Shown here piece by piece: positions 23,258-36,588 of a DNA stretch of 64,000 nucleotides (positions within the stretch are counted from its first letter, which is position 1; the number at the start of each line of letters is the position of its first letter). The DNA is from Latrodectus hesperus (taxonomy: Eukaryota > Arthropoda > Arachnida > Araneae > Theridiidae). The notes under the pieces were generated by a model. The model was not told the DNA's origin and searched no databases. It saw only the letters and a program-made list of their open reading frames with translations. Both the position numbers and the translations under genes were made by a program. Location of the stretch: NCBI GenBank assembly GCA_037975125.1, contig CM075857.1, positions 22,732,822-22,796,821 on the forward strand, in the 5' to 3' direction.

Positions 23258-24178
23258 TTCATTTTGTTTTATAATTTCACTGAGTATTCATTAATTATAT
23301 TATTATTCTGCATATTTTGATTTTAAAAATTGATTTTGTGCAATGTAACTTAATGTTTTAATTCATGTATGTAATTTATTTCATAAAGTATTGACATTCC
23401 AATGACAAAATTACTTATTTTCCTTTTTGATTTTAATTTAGTTCTACTATTTCTAAAACTAGATCACTTTTTGACTATAGTACTTAGTATATCTGCATAT
23501 GTGAATGGTGGTAGATTTACCTAAAATAGGAAAAACATTTGAGTAATGTGTTAACCATTCATATCCTTTTGCTTTGCAGTTAATAATTTCTACCTCCAGT
23601 TGGTGGGCTGGGTTCCTTCTGTTCGCACTTTAATTGTTGGCCTTTGTAGAGTTTTAGAATTTAATCTATGGGTTACAGTTGAATAAGCACCAGTTTATAA
23701 AAGAATGATAAAATAGGACAAGTTTTTTCGTAATTTCACAAATTTTATTCATTTTTTGAGCATATCAAGCTTTTTTGGTGTTGAAACATAATCTAAAGAT
23801 TATGTATAATGAATAGATCACATACCAATATAAATAGGATTCATACAACTCCTGGAATTTTGAGTGATTTCTGAAATAAAGTTGAAATTTTTAATCTCTA
23901 GGCTTTTAAAGTGGAATATATTTATATCTCAATATTATTATCTAGAGAAAGGACTGAAAATAATTAAATTAGTTGTTGGTTTTCAACTAGATATATGCAA
24001 TACATTAAGTAAACAAGACTTTGATCGAGAAACTGAATCTATGGTGGCATTTGAAAAAAATTTGTGTGGTTTTTGATTTTGCTGCAAAAATTGTATGAAT
24101 TGACATTGTCAAAATAGTTTGCCAATTACAAGTGTTTCTTCTCCTAATTCTAGAACATCATTGATTACTCATAGATAT
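23258..24178. other. Intergenic DNA before the Gypsy element
   Basis: No gene recognised. The short frame at 23864-24076 carries no domain. Confidence 0.5.
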
Positions 24179-24690
24179 TGTTACAAATTTATAAGCATTA
24201 CTCGTATTTCTGTTTAAATACTTAAGACATCTGAAAGGCTCAGATCTTGAGCAAAAATTGTGCAATTTTGGTGTGTTCTAGGCTAAAAACGCCATTTCTA
24301 ATGATTTATCGACTTGGCGAAAAATAGATATTTCTCAAAAAATCCATTACAAAAGGACCAATATTAAGCAAGATAGCCTAGAATCTTCCAGAAACCTTGC
24401 TGAAATTCTTAGATTTTGCAGCTAAGTCAAGTAAAAATACCGTAGGCTGACATAGAAGAGTTAATGAAGACAATCAGTCTTGAATGCTAGTCTAGTGCAT
24501 AGAACCTGTTGGCTGTCTGAAGTATTAAAGGCTTCTGTATTTTGAAGCTGTTTTCTATTGTATCAGCTGAATTGAAGCTGTGAAATTGTGACTCATTCAG
24601 CTGGAATTTCTTGTATGTTGTTGAAATTGCTACGAATAAAAGTTTAGTGATTTGTAAGAGATTGATATATCGTCTCTCAAGTGTAGTTGA
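24179..24690 (+). repeat. 5' LTR of the Gypsy element (right end approximate)
   Basis: Starts TGTTACAA. The first 355 bases can be matched to the second LTR in two blocks (27318-27559 and 29035-29154). The 3' boundary is not confirmed, because the second LTR is interrupted before its end. It must lie before the Gag-like sequence that begins near 24690. Confidence 0.65.
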
Positions 24691-25560
24691 AGATTTCATG
24701 CAGCATATCACTAGAAAAACGGATAAAATGAAAGGTCTTCTCGAAAAGTTGGCAGAGATGAAAGTTGGATAGGAAGAGATTAAAACCGAGATAATGAAAA
24801 AGATAAAATCCAGATAGGAGGTGATTAGGAGAAGGGAATGTAAGTGTTAAAGAAAAATGCAATAGAAGATAAGGTAACTTAATTGAAAATTGTTTTGTAG
24901 GTAGAAGAAAATTTTTTCATGATGTGTCGAGAAAATATTGAAGCATTAGGAATTGTGAACAAGGAGATTGAAAACCTGAGGAAACAAATATAAAATGGAC
25001 ATAAACCAAATGTGGCATTTATGCCTTCCCTAGCCACGATTAAACTCCCAATTTCGATGTAAAAATATCCTGTCAAGTATACAAAAAGCTTACAGTGGTA
25101 ACGGAAGCTATTGGTAGTACCCCCATGTTAAACTTTTTCCTCTGATAGCTTTTAGAGAAGACGCTTTCGAAAGAGCAAATCGTGATTTTCAAGCATTTGA
25201 GCTGCGATTTGGGATCAAGTGCACTAAGTATGATCGACCACTTTTGAAAAGGCGATGAAAGTCTGTCAGAATTGGCTGCCGATATTCATCTACTTTCCTA
25301 TCTAGCATTTTCGAACTGCCCTGTAAAGACACGTCAAGATATAACTTTCCAGCATTTCATTGATTGTGTGCGGGATATGAAGACATAAAAGCACCAATTT
25401 TAAATATATCAGACCTGCTTTAGTCTACACACTTAAGATAGAGGATGCCCAGCAGGCCGCACCTAAAAACCGCCAATCAATCAAAGCAATCTCTGCTATT
25501 GATTCCATATCTGATTTCGTTAAGCTAATTTAAGATTTGCGATGAAAAATCCATAGCTTA
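24690..25560 (+). pseudogene. Gypsy Gag remnant
   Basis: Frames broken by stops encode first a charged coiled-coil (KGLLEKLAEMK), then a capsid-like stretch (FSNCPVKTRQDITFQHF near 25310-25360). This organisation is typical of Gag in arthropod Gypsy elements. No intact frame exceeds about 60 codons. Confidence 0.65.
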
Positions 25561-26012
25561 GAGGTGCGTAAAAGTAACATAATACGCAAATTTAGTGTTG
25601 AACTTGTAGTGCAGCCAAACTCATCCGTAAAAACTGCCCAAAACGTAGACATGGTGGAAATAATCTCTACCACATCAGGAAATCCTATGTTATTGCAACG
25701 GATTTCTTTATGGAAATGGCGACACCTTATCGAGGAATCCTTGTAATAAAAGCTGCCGATATTGTTCTGGAGTTGAGAGAAATATTACTAATAAATCCTT
25801 CGGTTAGTTACTGTTTCACCGCCATCGAAACCAGGCTCATGGAGTGATGAACTTAGAGAAGTCCAAGAAAGAAAATCCAAATTTGAACCCAATTTTTGGA
25901 ATAAAGTACATTTCCAGTATGAGACCAAGTTGGCAGGGCATCTCCACTTAAATTCCTACTAGTACATAAACCGTATTGTGCGCAATGGGGCTCACTCCAT
26001 ATTATAAATAGC

Positions 26013-26351
26013 ATGTTATATAGGAAAAGAGAGTCCGATGATGGACGTAACTTCAAATGGCAGCTTGTACTTCCAAAATTAATAATTTCGGATGTTTTGG
26101 AAGAACTATATAGTAGCTCTATTAGAAGCCACTTTGGAGCGTTGAAGACTACAGAAAGTTCTATCGAAACAAAACGAGACAAGCTGTTGAGAAATGGTAC
26201 CAATCTTGTGATGACTGCGGATCGTAAGGGACCAAAGAAACGTAGGCGAAGAAGGTTGCATTGGTACAACTTAGGAGCATCTTTCGAGCGAATAGCACAG
26301 GACATTTGGGTCCCCTATCACGGCCTTCAAATGGCAACAAATACATCCTAA
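26013..26351 (+). pseudogene. Gypsy integrase fragment
   Basis: A 112-codon frame containing ESDDGRNFKWQLVLPK (linker before the zinc-binding domain) and GASFERIAQDIW (start of the integrase catalytic core). Further core sequence continues in other frames to about 26740, with YRNVVHGTTGYTPSQMFFG near 26672-26728. Broken by stops. Confidence 0.75.
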
Positions 26352-26869
26352 CTGTCATAATTTACTTTACTTAGAGCCGTGAACCGGTTTCAATCCCTGA
26401 TCAAGAATCTATTGCAGTAGATGAGGTTCTAGTACAACAATGGGTTTCCAAATTCGGCACACTCTTACAAACTCATTTAGATCGAGAGACGAATTTTACC
26501 TATGCTGTGTTTAAAGGAATATGTCAAATTCTCGGAATAAACAAGGCGCAGATCACGTCCACAATCGGACGGCATGGTAGAGAGGTTTAACCGAACCATT
26601 TTGGATGATCTCACTTATGGTTTCCTGAAATCAGTAAGATTGAAACAGAGATACCACTGTTCCTGCTAGCATATCGCAATGTTGTCCACGGGACTACCGG
26701 ATATACGCCATCGCAGATGTTCTTTGGTCATAAATGCAGTCTTAGTTGGAACCTTCAGTTGGGTCGCCTATCGATTACATCTTCATCGACAAAGGAATAT
26801 CTTCGATATCTGTTAGCACATCTTGAAGATGCTCGTAACTTTGCTGGAGGCCGAAACAACCTGTCGTCC

Positions 26870-27138
26870 TGTGAGAATGAAGACAAGATATGACACAAGA
26901 GCGACGGGACATGAATTTCAGGAAAGTGACAAAGTTTAATTGTGGAACCCGATTCAACGTAAAGGAGTTTGAAAAGGTAAAGTTCCAAGCCAACTGGGAC
27001 AGTCCTAAAAATACTGAACAACATCGTGGTTCGTATAAGGAAATAACTTTTTTCAAAGCAGAATGTAGGACATTGTGTGACGAATTTCTTATCGTAGTGT
27101 ACATTAAAATTAGTAGACCATCCATGGTCTCTTTGTAA
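26870..27138 (+). pseudogene. Gypsy integrase C-terminal remnant
   Basis: Frames near 26875-27000 encode a tyrosine/threonine-rich segment, then residues resembling the KVWLWNP and NWDGPY blocks of the integrase tail. The 82-codon frame at 26890 is the shifted frame of this region. Confidence 0.55.
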
Positions 27139-27317
27139 ACAGAGTAAAAATAATTTTAATTGAATGTTTCCTTTTTTTGTATTTATCTAATACTCTTAGT
27201 TTTTTTGTATGTAATTGTTTTACATCACCTTTTGTAAATTCTTTTTTACTTTATATTTGTGACCACCTATCAGGAGATTGTACTGCACGGGACGTTCAAT
27301 CCTTGAGAAGGAGGCAG

Positions 27318-27560
27318 TGTTACAAGTTTATAAACATTATTAGTATTTGTCTTAAAATATCTTACAAAGATCTGAAATGATTTTAGGCAACAATTGCTAA
27401 CTTTAGGCATATTTTACTTTAAAAACGACATTTCTAATGATTTGGTAACTTAGCGAGATTCTTGGCGAAAACTATATTTCTGGAAAAATCTGTCAACATA
27501 ATTCTAGGACCAATATTAAGCGAGATCGCCTAAATTTTTCCAGAAATTTTGGTGAAATTG
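27318..27560 (+). repeat. 3' LTR of the Gypsy element, first part
   Basis: Begins TGTTACAAG directly after a purine-rich tract and matches 24179-24410 with substitutions and small indels. It breaks off at the Harbinger insertion and resumes at 29035-29154 (ttgaatgctagtccagtg). Confidence 0.8.
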
Positions 27561-27568
27561 TGATGAAA

Positions 27569-29030
27569 CGCCACACACGATACGATTTTTCCATAGGATT
27601 TGTTGGAAGGGGTAGGAAGTAATTAAGCACACAGTCCCCTCAAACTCTGCGGACCACAGAAGGGGAGGCACATCTGGAGTGGGAAGTTATTTTTAAGGGT
27701 GCCATTTTTCAACATTTATTGCTTTTGGCTTAAAATGTGTGCCATGTAAATGGAAATCAAAAATCGCCAAAAATTTCAATAATTTGTTGTTCAGTCACTT
27801 TTTCTGACTTGACGTATTTATTGTTGTACTCATTTGTCTGCTTGTAATTTCTGCCATTAAATATTATCATATAACATGAGCAAATTAAGCACAGAAGTAT
27901 TATTGGCTGTTGCTTTGGACTGTGATGATGGTGAAAAGCAAACAAACAATAAGAAAAAGAAATGGGCAAAAAATTCGCTGCTCCAGCGTGAATCTCTTTC
28001 ACATCTAAATTTAATTACAGAAATACAATCGGAAGATAAAGATTTCTTGAATTACATGAGGATGAATGAAAAATTGTATTCAACAATTAGGTTTAAGGTC
28101 AAATGATTATTTAACTGGATTAGAAATAGGGCAACAAAGAAATTATTCCGATGAAGCAAAACTCATTCGAAAAAAGTTTGCCAATTATTTTGCTTCCAAT
28201 GAAGGCAAACTACCATGGCAAGACGCTTTGATTTAATCCTAAATAAAGTACTTAACTTTTAAAAGTTTATGTTTAGAAAATATAAGATATGGATACTAAT
28301 AAAAGTGCTAATTAATTTGTTAGTTTTATTATTATATATCAAGAAATTAGTACTTAACACATTAAATATATTTTGCAACTGTATAAATGTATTATGAATA
28401 CTATATAAATACACATAAATATATCTAATCAAATTCTGGGAAATTATAAAATGGTCAATATATTTAAAAGGTAAAAATGGCATCTTAATAACATGTGTAA
28501 AAAGTTATTTGTGCTTGAAGACGCGAGATCCCTTAAATTTATATGTGTATCTCCATAAAAATTATAAATACACAATAATTTTGAAGCATTTTCATCTATT
28601 TTTTTTTATATATTTTCAATAATTTTTCGTACGCTCTAACTTTTTTTTATTTTATTCGTATAATCATTACTCATTACTTGCCACAAACAAGGCTCATCTC
28701 TATATACTTCAATGAATTCTTGCAATATATGCTTCATGGACATTTTTAAAAAGTGAATCTAATGATTGTGAGGTGTTGTATAACAGAAATCTAAGTTTCA
28801 GTAAATGAGAAGTTTCAAAAATTTTCCCAAGTGTCGCCAAGAAACAATTTGTAGCCCTGTGGGAGCAGACACGCGACAACAGGAAGCAATTATTTACTTC
28901 CTGTAACCCCCATGTTGGAAGAAAAATCAGAACTTGTTTGAATTTTCGTGAACCTGTCCAACTTCACCACAGACGGTACAACTTGTTCACGTCCAACAAA
29001 TCCTATGGAAAAATCGTATCGTGTGTGGCG
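27569..29030 (+). mobile_element. PIF/Harbinger-like element inserted in the 3' LTR
   Basis: A 39-base perfect inverted repeat bounds it: 27569-27607 and 28992-29030, starting cgccacacacgatacg. It interrupts the Gypsy LTR, so it is younger. The interior carries N-terminal and C-terminal pieces of a Harbinger transposase. The three-base target duplication expected of Harbinger is not clearly resolved, as a few unexplained bases lie on each side. The superfamily call rests on the protein pieces. Confidence 0.75.
27876..28240 (+). pseudogene. Internally deleted Harbinger transposase
   Basis: A 76-codon frame starts MSKLSTEVLLAVALD and continues through a basic WAKNSLLQRES and DFLNYMRMNEKLYS, resembling the N-terminus of PIF/Harbinger transposases. 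Shortly after its stop, at about 28140-28236, a further stretch encodes IRKKFANYFAS and EGKLPWQ, which resembles the C-terminus of the same proteins. The DDE domain between them is missing, leaving a short internally deleted derivative. Confidence 0.65.
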
Positions 29031-29154
29031 GGCTTTAGATTTTTCCACCAAATCAAGTATAAATGCTTCCGGCCGATATGAAAGAGTGAAGACAATCAAT
29101 CTTGAATGCTAGTCCAGTGCGTAGAAGCTGTTGCTTTTCTGAGGTGTATTAGAG

Positions 29155-29240
29155 CAGTGATTCTTAACCACCGTACCGCGGCACTTTAATGTGCCTCAAT
29201 ATTTTCAGTAAGCCGCATATAAAATATATAATCGCATAAA
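29155..29240. mobile_element. Single hAT end
   Basis: CAGTGATTCTTAACC followed by accgcggcac and gtgcctcaa is typical of a hAT terminal region and resembles MITE B at 7796. I found no matching opposite end downstream, so only the start can be placed. Confidence 0.5.
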
Positions 29241-31264
29241 AAAAACCATATGTATATGTTTTACTCTGTTTCCATTGACTTAATTTAAGAGATTTGCTTT
29301 TTATTACATAACTAGGAAGATATCCGAAATCCATGTACACGTTTTCTCCTGATAAAATATAAATTAAGTAAATGTAAATTATAAATTTTTATTGAACCAG
29401 CTATAAAATGCGTGGCAGCGAAACTGGTACATTCAGTTAATTAGAAAATAAGATTTAATTAGGGTTTTGTATAAGATTTGATGATTTTGGTTAAAACCTG
29501 TTTTAAAAAACAAAGGACTAACATTTCAATTTAACTAACACAAATCAAACCCTTCATTATTATAAAATACATCGTATCTATGATAATTGAAAATATATTT
29601 TTACAGGGAAGTCTCACTTTTGTAAATTTCTTCACTAAATTTTTTATTTTTTGTGAAATAATCTTTTATTAACCATGTGTGTGAATTAGTTTTTTTCCTT
29701 AATTATAATAGAAAATCTATAACAGTAGAGACTCATAAATATCTTGAAATTTGTATGATCTAAAATTCAATTACGTTTTCCATTTTTTTAGAGATTATAT
29801 TTTTATCGAATGTGTTACATTACATACTTCATTTTTAAACAAATTTGATTAGTAAAATAGGAATAATCATGCAATTTTTACAATGATGCTTCAAATATTA
29901 ATAATGTACTTCCAGGATGAAATATTATGAATTGCAATTAACTACCACACCTTGATTGGTATTATAATCCAATCACACACACTCAGTAAAGATCAAAGGA
30001 TTTTAGTTATTTTCAAAAGTTTAATGAAAGATTCTTTAATTATATCATATTTGAGTGAAATAAAAATTCAATTAATTGAAAAGAAAATTTTGACTTATTA
30101 ATTACATTACTTAGAAAAAATTTATCTCATTTTTATATGACGTAAGTAATAGTTTCTGGAAAATGTAATATTTCATAGACAATTTTTTTATTTTGTCTAG
30201 TGGGAGAAGATAACCAATTATCACAGCCCGTAGCATTGATTAGAAAATGGTTCAATTTTCTGCTAAGCTTATCTAGAAGCTGTCTTTCTTTCCAAATTAT
30301 AAAAAGATATATCTATTTATAGAATCACTTAATTTGTGAATATTCAGAGAAGTCAGTTTATATTTATTATGATAATAATTTAGTTTTTATTACAACAGAG
30401 CAATTAATTTGGATTGTCATATCTTATTATCAAAGGATTTATTTCTCAAATCTCATTATCCTTACCTGATTACCTTTTCGTATTTTCGAAAACACAATTT
30501 TTTAAAAATTACACTTTTATAAGGCTTTTTCCTATTTATGGATCAAGTACTGCCTTCGCTTTTGAACTATTACAATTATAATCATTTTTAAAACAGTCAC
30601 AAATTAAGTTCAATATATCGTAAAGTTACAGTTAAGGTTGTAGGCTTTCACCGATTGTAGCGCCATCTCAGTATTATACTATAAACATTAAGATAGCTTC
30701 CTCATTTATAATTTACAAATTTTAAAAAGAAAGATAAAAATAGGAGCAACAAGTGCAACAAAAATATAATTGAAATTCAAAATATTCTATGAATTTATTT
30801 TTCTTTATATTTTATTGCTAACATACTGTTGAGAAGAAACTTTTGGAGACAATGAAAAATTTTTGTTAGCCTGAGGCTGAAAATACATTGAATGTGCTCA
30901 ATTTCTAATTTCTTTCATAAAGTTGAACTCTGATGTTAAGTTATGCATGGGATTATGTTTTATCAGCTAATGAATAGTACTAGTAAAAATATATGACAAT
31001 ATAACCACAATTTTTATTCGAATTCTAAAATGTGATTTCTTTTTTTCCTTGCAATTTTTCTCCAAATAATGAAAATGAAAAACTCAAATAGTGAACATAA
31101 GCAAATTAAAGTATGTTTTCAATCCCTTTCTCGCTTCAAAGAATATACATTACATTCTTTTCTTATGATTTAAGTTTTGATAGTTTTAGTGAAATTGTTC
31201 TGAACTAGTGATATAAGATTTTTGAATTGTAAATTATATATATATAGATAGATAGATATAGCCA
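29241..31264. other. Intergenic AT-rich DNA
   Basis: No coding or repeat structure recognised. The remainder of the Gypsy 3' LTR is not found here. Confidence 0.5.
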
Positions 31265-31420
31265 AACTTCCTAGCAGACAGCTATGCGAAATTAAGTTCA
31301 GAAGGGTGAGTTTTTCATTTAACCAAAGCACCATGAAGGTGAAAATACGTCTTTGCTCTAAATTATTCTCCTTCAAGACTCCTCCGATAGATGGCACCAT
31401 TAGAGGATCCAGTCTTTGAA
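31265..31420 (+). mobile_element. Partial SINE of family 1
   Basis: It matches the middle of the long SINE at 44403: gctatgcgaa..ttaagt, a tcat-tt-aacc-aagcacca block, then tgaaggtgaaa and tttgctcta. It has neither the tRNA head nor the 3' tail. Confidence 0.7.
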
Positions 31421-31425
31421 TTTTG

Positions 31426-32900
31426 ACTTTAATCTAGAGGAGGTGGAAGTATATATTTCTCAAACGAATAAGTAAATTATTGCGTTGAAACGGTACATAC
31501 AAATATACTTTACTGGAAATATTTACACAAGTAATTCAAATTCAAGTGGGGAATTCTCAAAATTTCCAGATTTGATTTTAATAAATGATATATTTCACTC
31601 TAAAAGTCGTGTTCTAAAGTAGATTCGATGAATGCCAAACCACTGGAAATATCTATTCCCTTAGCCACTCCTAACATCAAATTCATTATTATTTCCTCCT
31701 AATGAAATTTCTTTTATCGAATACTTCAATTTTAAAGTTTGTTTCTTTATTTCAAGTTTTCTGGTCTTAAATCAAAAAGTTTTAATAACCGATCATTCAC
31801 AAAAGTCTATACTTCTTTTTTCTGTTTGTTGAGCAGGAGAAAAAGCAAAGAGACTATAGAGATTTTATAGATTTTTTTCGTTCCCATTTAACAGAAATGT
31901 CTCCAAATTTATTGAGATAAGCCCGAAATTGTTACAATAATGTGCACATAAGATTCCCAATTAAATATATATATTGTTATTTACTTCATTTTATTGGAAA
32001 GGTATTTTATTTAATCTCGCTAACTTATTGTAATAAAAGGAAATTAAACTATAAATTTTTTTGTTTTGTTCAATACAGTTTCACTCTAACTCTTACATAA
32101 AGTTTCATTCCTTTTTATTCAATATTCGCGGATTTAACAAAATTGAAGATTAATATCACCGTTGGTAAATTAACTGTGGTCAGATAATTTTAAATTCTGG
32201 AAAAAATAATTTTTTATTTTTTAAGAATAAAAAACAATGAATGTATGATTAAATAAGGCTTTTAATTTTGATGTTTTAGCACTGTCTATTGTATAAATAC
32301 AATGAGTGCGTTATTTTATTTCACCCCAAAGCTGAAGTTAACTTTTATATTTTAATATTATTTAAATGAAACTTTTTGTCCTAATTATTGAAATTTAAAA
32401 CAATTATCAATAAATGTTACTGATTAGATTATTTATTAACCGTAACACTATCCAGTTATACTTTTTTAAAGAAGGAAGTGGTGTAAAAACTTTCTTATAT
32501 TATTAGGGCAAACTTTTCTTTTTCCAAAAACTTATTACTGAGACAATTTTTTAATGTGTAGAAATTTATAATTATATGTCTTTGTCAAATATCGGGTAAA
32601 TTTCTTAAAAACATTTACTTGATTGAAATTGAAGCTTTTTCTTAAATATGAATAACATTTAAACGACGCAAAGGTGGTAAAGAAGATTAAATTCATCCAA
32701 TCCAATGTTATTATACTTCAGATGAAATCCTGTAAGATGTATCTAAAATTAACTCTTTCATCCTTCTCTTCCTATTCACATCACAAACTTTTCTCTGGAA
32801 ATATGTAATGATGGCCAGTGAATGTGCATCGGGAATTTAAATTTCTTAATGATCTAATCCCACGCAATGTTCATTAAATACATGTAAACTTGGGTTTTAT
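31426..32900. other. Intergenic AT-rich DNA
   Basis: No gene or repeat recognised. Confidence 0.5.
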
Positions 32901-32906
32901 GAAGTC

Positions 32907-33155
32907 GGGAGGAGGAGGGAATGTAGGGCATGTTTTCTATCGGTTTGTAGATAGAGTCTGCAGACAGAAGTGGTGCGGGCGGCGACGGGCAGACGGGCAC
33001 CTTCGCTACACCTGGTCGTTCCGCCTTACCTATCGAGACCCTCTGGTGCCTCTTCCTTTTCTAGTTTCCTAGTTCCCCCCGTGTTTTTCCCTCTTTCCTA
33101 ATCTGTTTGACACGTGACTGTATTAAACTGAGAATTATTCCTTGGATAGGGAACA
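32907..33155 (+). mobile_element. Possible LTR with adjoining polypurine tract
   Basis: A purine run (gggaggaggaggga, 32907-32920) is followed at 32922 by TGTAGGGCATG and a GC-rich block of about 230 bases, unlike its flanks. This is what the 3' end of an LTR retrotransposon looks like. No second LTR or coding sequence is present and the right border is uncertain. The 60-codon frame at 32890 shows no domain. Confidence 0.3.
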
Positions 33156-34033
33156 TAATTTGTCTAGAGGGATGTTTCTACAAAGCAATTTATTATGTAA
33201 GTTTAGAAAGTTAGTTTTGGGGGAATTTTCCCTTTTTTATTTTTTTATCAGCAACTTGTAAACTCCGCCCCCCCCTCCAGAGACTGAGTAGAGAAAGTTC
33301 TACTTCAGCACGTGCCAGCTGACCAGACAGGAATGGGAAATATATCTTTTTAAAAAATCAATTGCATGAGAAAAATTGAACAAGAGAGTTTGTTTTTCCA
33401 ATATTCACAATAATTTAAATGTAAAAACAAATTGATGATTTATACTCTGCTTTATATTGTAAGCTGTGACACACACACACATTATTCCTTAATTTAAAAG
33501 TAACAATAATAAAATATTATTATTATTTGTCATTTATTTCAATATTAAAATAAAAATGCATTAATGACTTAACAATGTTTTTGTGTAAGCTTAGGTGTAT
33601 TTTTTGATTTAAAAATAATAACTAGTTGACACTTTTAACATTAATTTAAATAATTATTGTGTATAAATATCTTGCTTTTTTCATGCAAACTTGTATTATT
33701 TCTTATTTTAAAAATAACAATATTAATTTGCTCATTTTCCGTATTAATTTAAATATAAATAACACATATATTGAAGATGTACTCTGTTTTATAGTGTAAT
33801 TTTATAGTGTAATAATTAATTTAAAAAAAATTCAGTAATTAACTGGCCTTTTTTTCATATTAATTTATAAATAAAATACATTGATGATTTATTCTGGTTT
33901 AATGTACTTTCACATAATTCTTCAGTTAAAAAAAATTATTATATTTGGCATTTTTATACTAATTTAACATTTATTATTTAATTTATATTTTCAGTAAATA
34001 ATTTTATTAATATTTTATTTATCACAAAATAAT
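33156..34033. other. Intergenic DNA with a GC patch
   Basis: A GC patch at about 33265-33330 (cgcccccccctcc, agcacgtgccagctg) stands out. The rest is AT-rich with no coding signal. Confidence 0.4.
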
Positions 34034-34925
<892 letters not shown>

Positions 34926-35387
34926 GTGAAGCCTCTGAAGTAGACCTTGCTGAAAAAGACAAGGGAACTCAGAGGCAATCTTGTAAAGGGGCAGCAATGA
35001 ATCTTTTACTTGAGGTAGAAATCACCTCCAAAACCATCTTCTGGTGAAAGCCAGGAAGCTATCCCTAGCATGACTGACTTTCTGACTAGATGGGACTGTT
35101 TCAGCATGACCCTATCTGCTGGAAATGTCAAACGCAAGATGAAACGGCAGAGCATATCATTTATGAATGCGAGGCTCTTGCCCTCCCTAGATTAACTTCT
35201 TTAGGCATCATCCATACTAGAGAGTTACACCTAGGCTCCATTAAAGGGTTATCAGACTTTATTAATAAAGTGGGTGACCCGAGCCACTGGAACTAGAAAA
35301 CATTGGGTTTGGAGTTAATGGTACAAAATGCTGATAAAAGCAGAGGTGTCCAATGACATACAAACCCAACCTTAAGAAGAAGAAGAA
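34926..35387 (+). mobile_element. 3' end of a LINE (non-LTR retrotransposon)
   Basis: A decayed coding stretch ends in CysTrpLysCys-x8-His-x4-Cys (ICWKCQTQDETAEHIIYEC, about 35115-35170), the zinc-knuckle-like tail after RNase H in I/R1/jockey-type LINEs. A 3' UTR follows and ends in an (aag)n tail at 35374-35387. In-frame stops just upstream show it is dead, and the element is truncated at its 5' end as LINEs usually are. Confidence 0.75.
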
Positions 35388-35779
35388 CTATTCTATTAAA
35401 TATTATCACTTATGTTCTCTTTTCTAGTTTGTAACAAAAATCTAATATAGTAATTTTTTTGGAACAAATAAAAAAATTTACCAACATACATCCTTCTTTA
35501 ATCCATTCGAATTAAAGAAGGATGAAACAACGATTTTGAAATACTTTTAAAAACGCATTAGTAACTTATTTAAGAAGCAAAATTTTATTGTCTATTGCTC
35601 GAATTTGGATTAATTAAGGCATACTTTGCTAATAAAATCACATAAAATCTGAAGAAACAAATTGGAAAATTTATTGATATTTTTGTTTGTATAATGTTTG
35701 TAAAAAATTAATCTAGATGTAGATTTATAAACATATATTAATACTGATTTTAAGTGTGCTTGAATATATGGTATCATTC
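35388..35779. other. Intergenic AT-rich DNA with a short hairpin
   Basis: Arms catccttctttaat (35489-35502) and attaaagaaggatg (35511-35524) form a perfect 14-base stem with an 8-base loop. Nothing else recognised. Confidence 0.5.
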
Positions 35780-36130
35780 TTGTTGTGTTGTGGCTCATCC
35801 CTCCTGGTTGACAGCAACATCAAACCAGGTCCATGGGCCTGCTTTGATGCTGCTTGCAGCTGCATTGCATTTTGGACACAAGGGATAAATTTTGTGGCCC
35901 GACACATGACGTTTTATACGAGTGTGTCCAGGAGAGATATCTGATCGTGCCTGTTGCCAACCTCAACCAGAACGGCACCAGGGCGATTTTCCACACACCA
36001 TTCATGCACGGGGGCTCTCCTCCAAGAAGACCAGATATCTTGTCTGACCCGGGCTGAAAAAGTAAGGCAGCCCCATGAGCTTTACGGCTGCCCTCTCTGG
36101 ACAGACCATCTGCAATTGGAATCGTTCTTA
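35780..36130. repeat. Unclassified GC-rich repeat-like block
   Basis: A sharp rise in GC over about 350 bases, with overlapping short open frames on both strands (up to 79 codons) that show no recognisable domain. Its composition is foreign to the surroundings, so it is probably a transposon fragment. I cannot assign it. Confidence 0.4.
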
Positions 36131-36588
36131 ATTGTTCTGAAGCATTGTATGCACATAAGGCATGTTAGGATACTTTATAAAATAGTAAACTAAAATCATC
36201 TTGCAGAAAATGATCAGTAAAAAAAATGAGTGATTCAATTTTAATTTATTCCGACTCCCGTCAACAAATTTATTTTGAAGTTGATTTGAAAAAAAAAATT
36301 AATCTTCCTAAGTTGCTGTAAGTCTTATTAAGAATTAAGTCCTTCTAGGTCGAACCCTTCGTAAATATGGGCTCTTTATCCCTAACCTGAAAACTCTCAA
36401 CAAAAATAAAGACTTATGTGCACATATTAAGTATGAATTCAACATTCAAAGTATATCAATATTCCTTCTCAAACCTTTCACTTGAAAATTAGTTTTTAAC
36501 TTTTTGATCTCAGTAATATTTTAATATTAAAAAACTTTCGAAATTACAAATTTTCCTCAGAATTTCAAGCTTGCTTGAATGAGTTCAC
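36131..36588. other. Intergenic AT-rich DNA
   Basis: Nothing recognised. Confidence 0.5.

Larger units (their letters stand above)
24179..29154 (+). mobile_element. Decayed Gypsy-type LTR retrotransposon, interrupted
   Basis: Two LTR copies begin TGTTACAA at 24179 and 27318 and share long diverged tracts (gaccaatattaagc; gacaatca.tcttgaatgctagt). A polypurine tract (gagaaggaggcag) abuts the second LTR. Between them, in order, are decayed Gag coding sequence (about 24690-25560), an integrase zinc-binding and core region (about 26010-26740) and an integrase C-terminal segment (about 26870-27130). The protease tail, reverse transcriptase and RNase H are missing, an internal deletion of roughly 2 kb. 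The 3' LTR is split by a Harbinger element (27569-29030), resumes near 29035 and stops at a hAT end at 29155. Stops and frameshifts occur throughout, so it is dead. Confidence 0.85.

Noticed and set aside
25853..27125. Several minus-strand frames of 65-150 codons
   Set aside because: Antisense shadows of the Gypsy integrase region, whose family motifs read on the plus strand.
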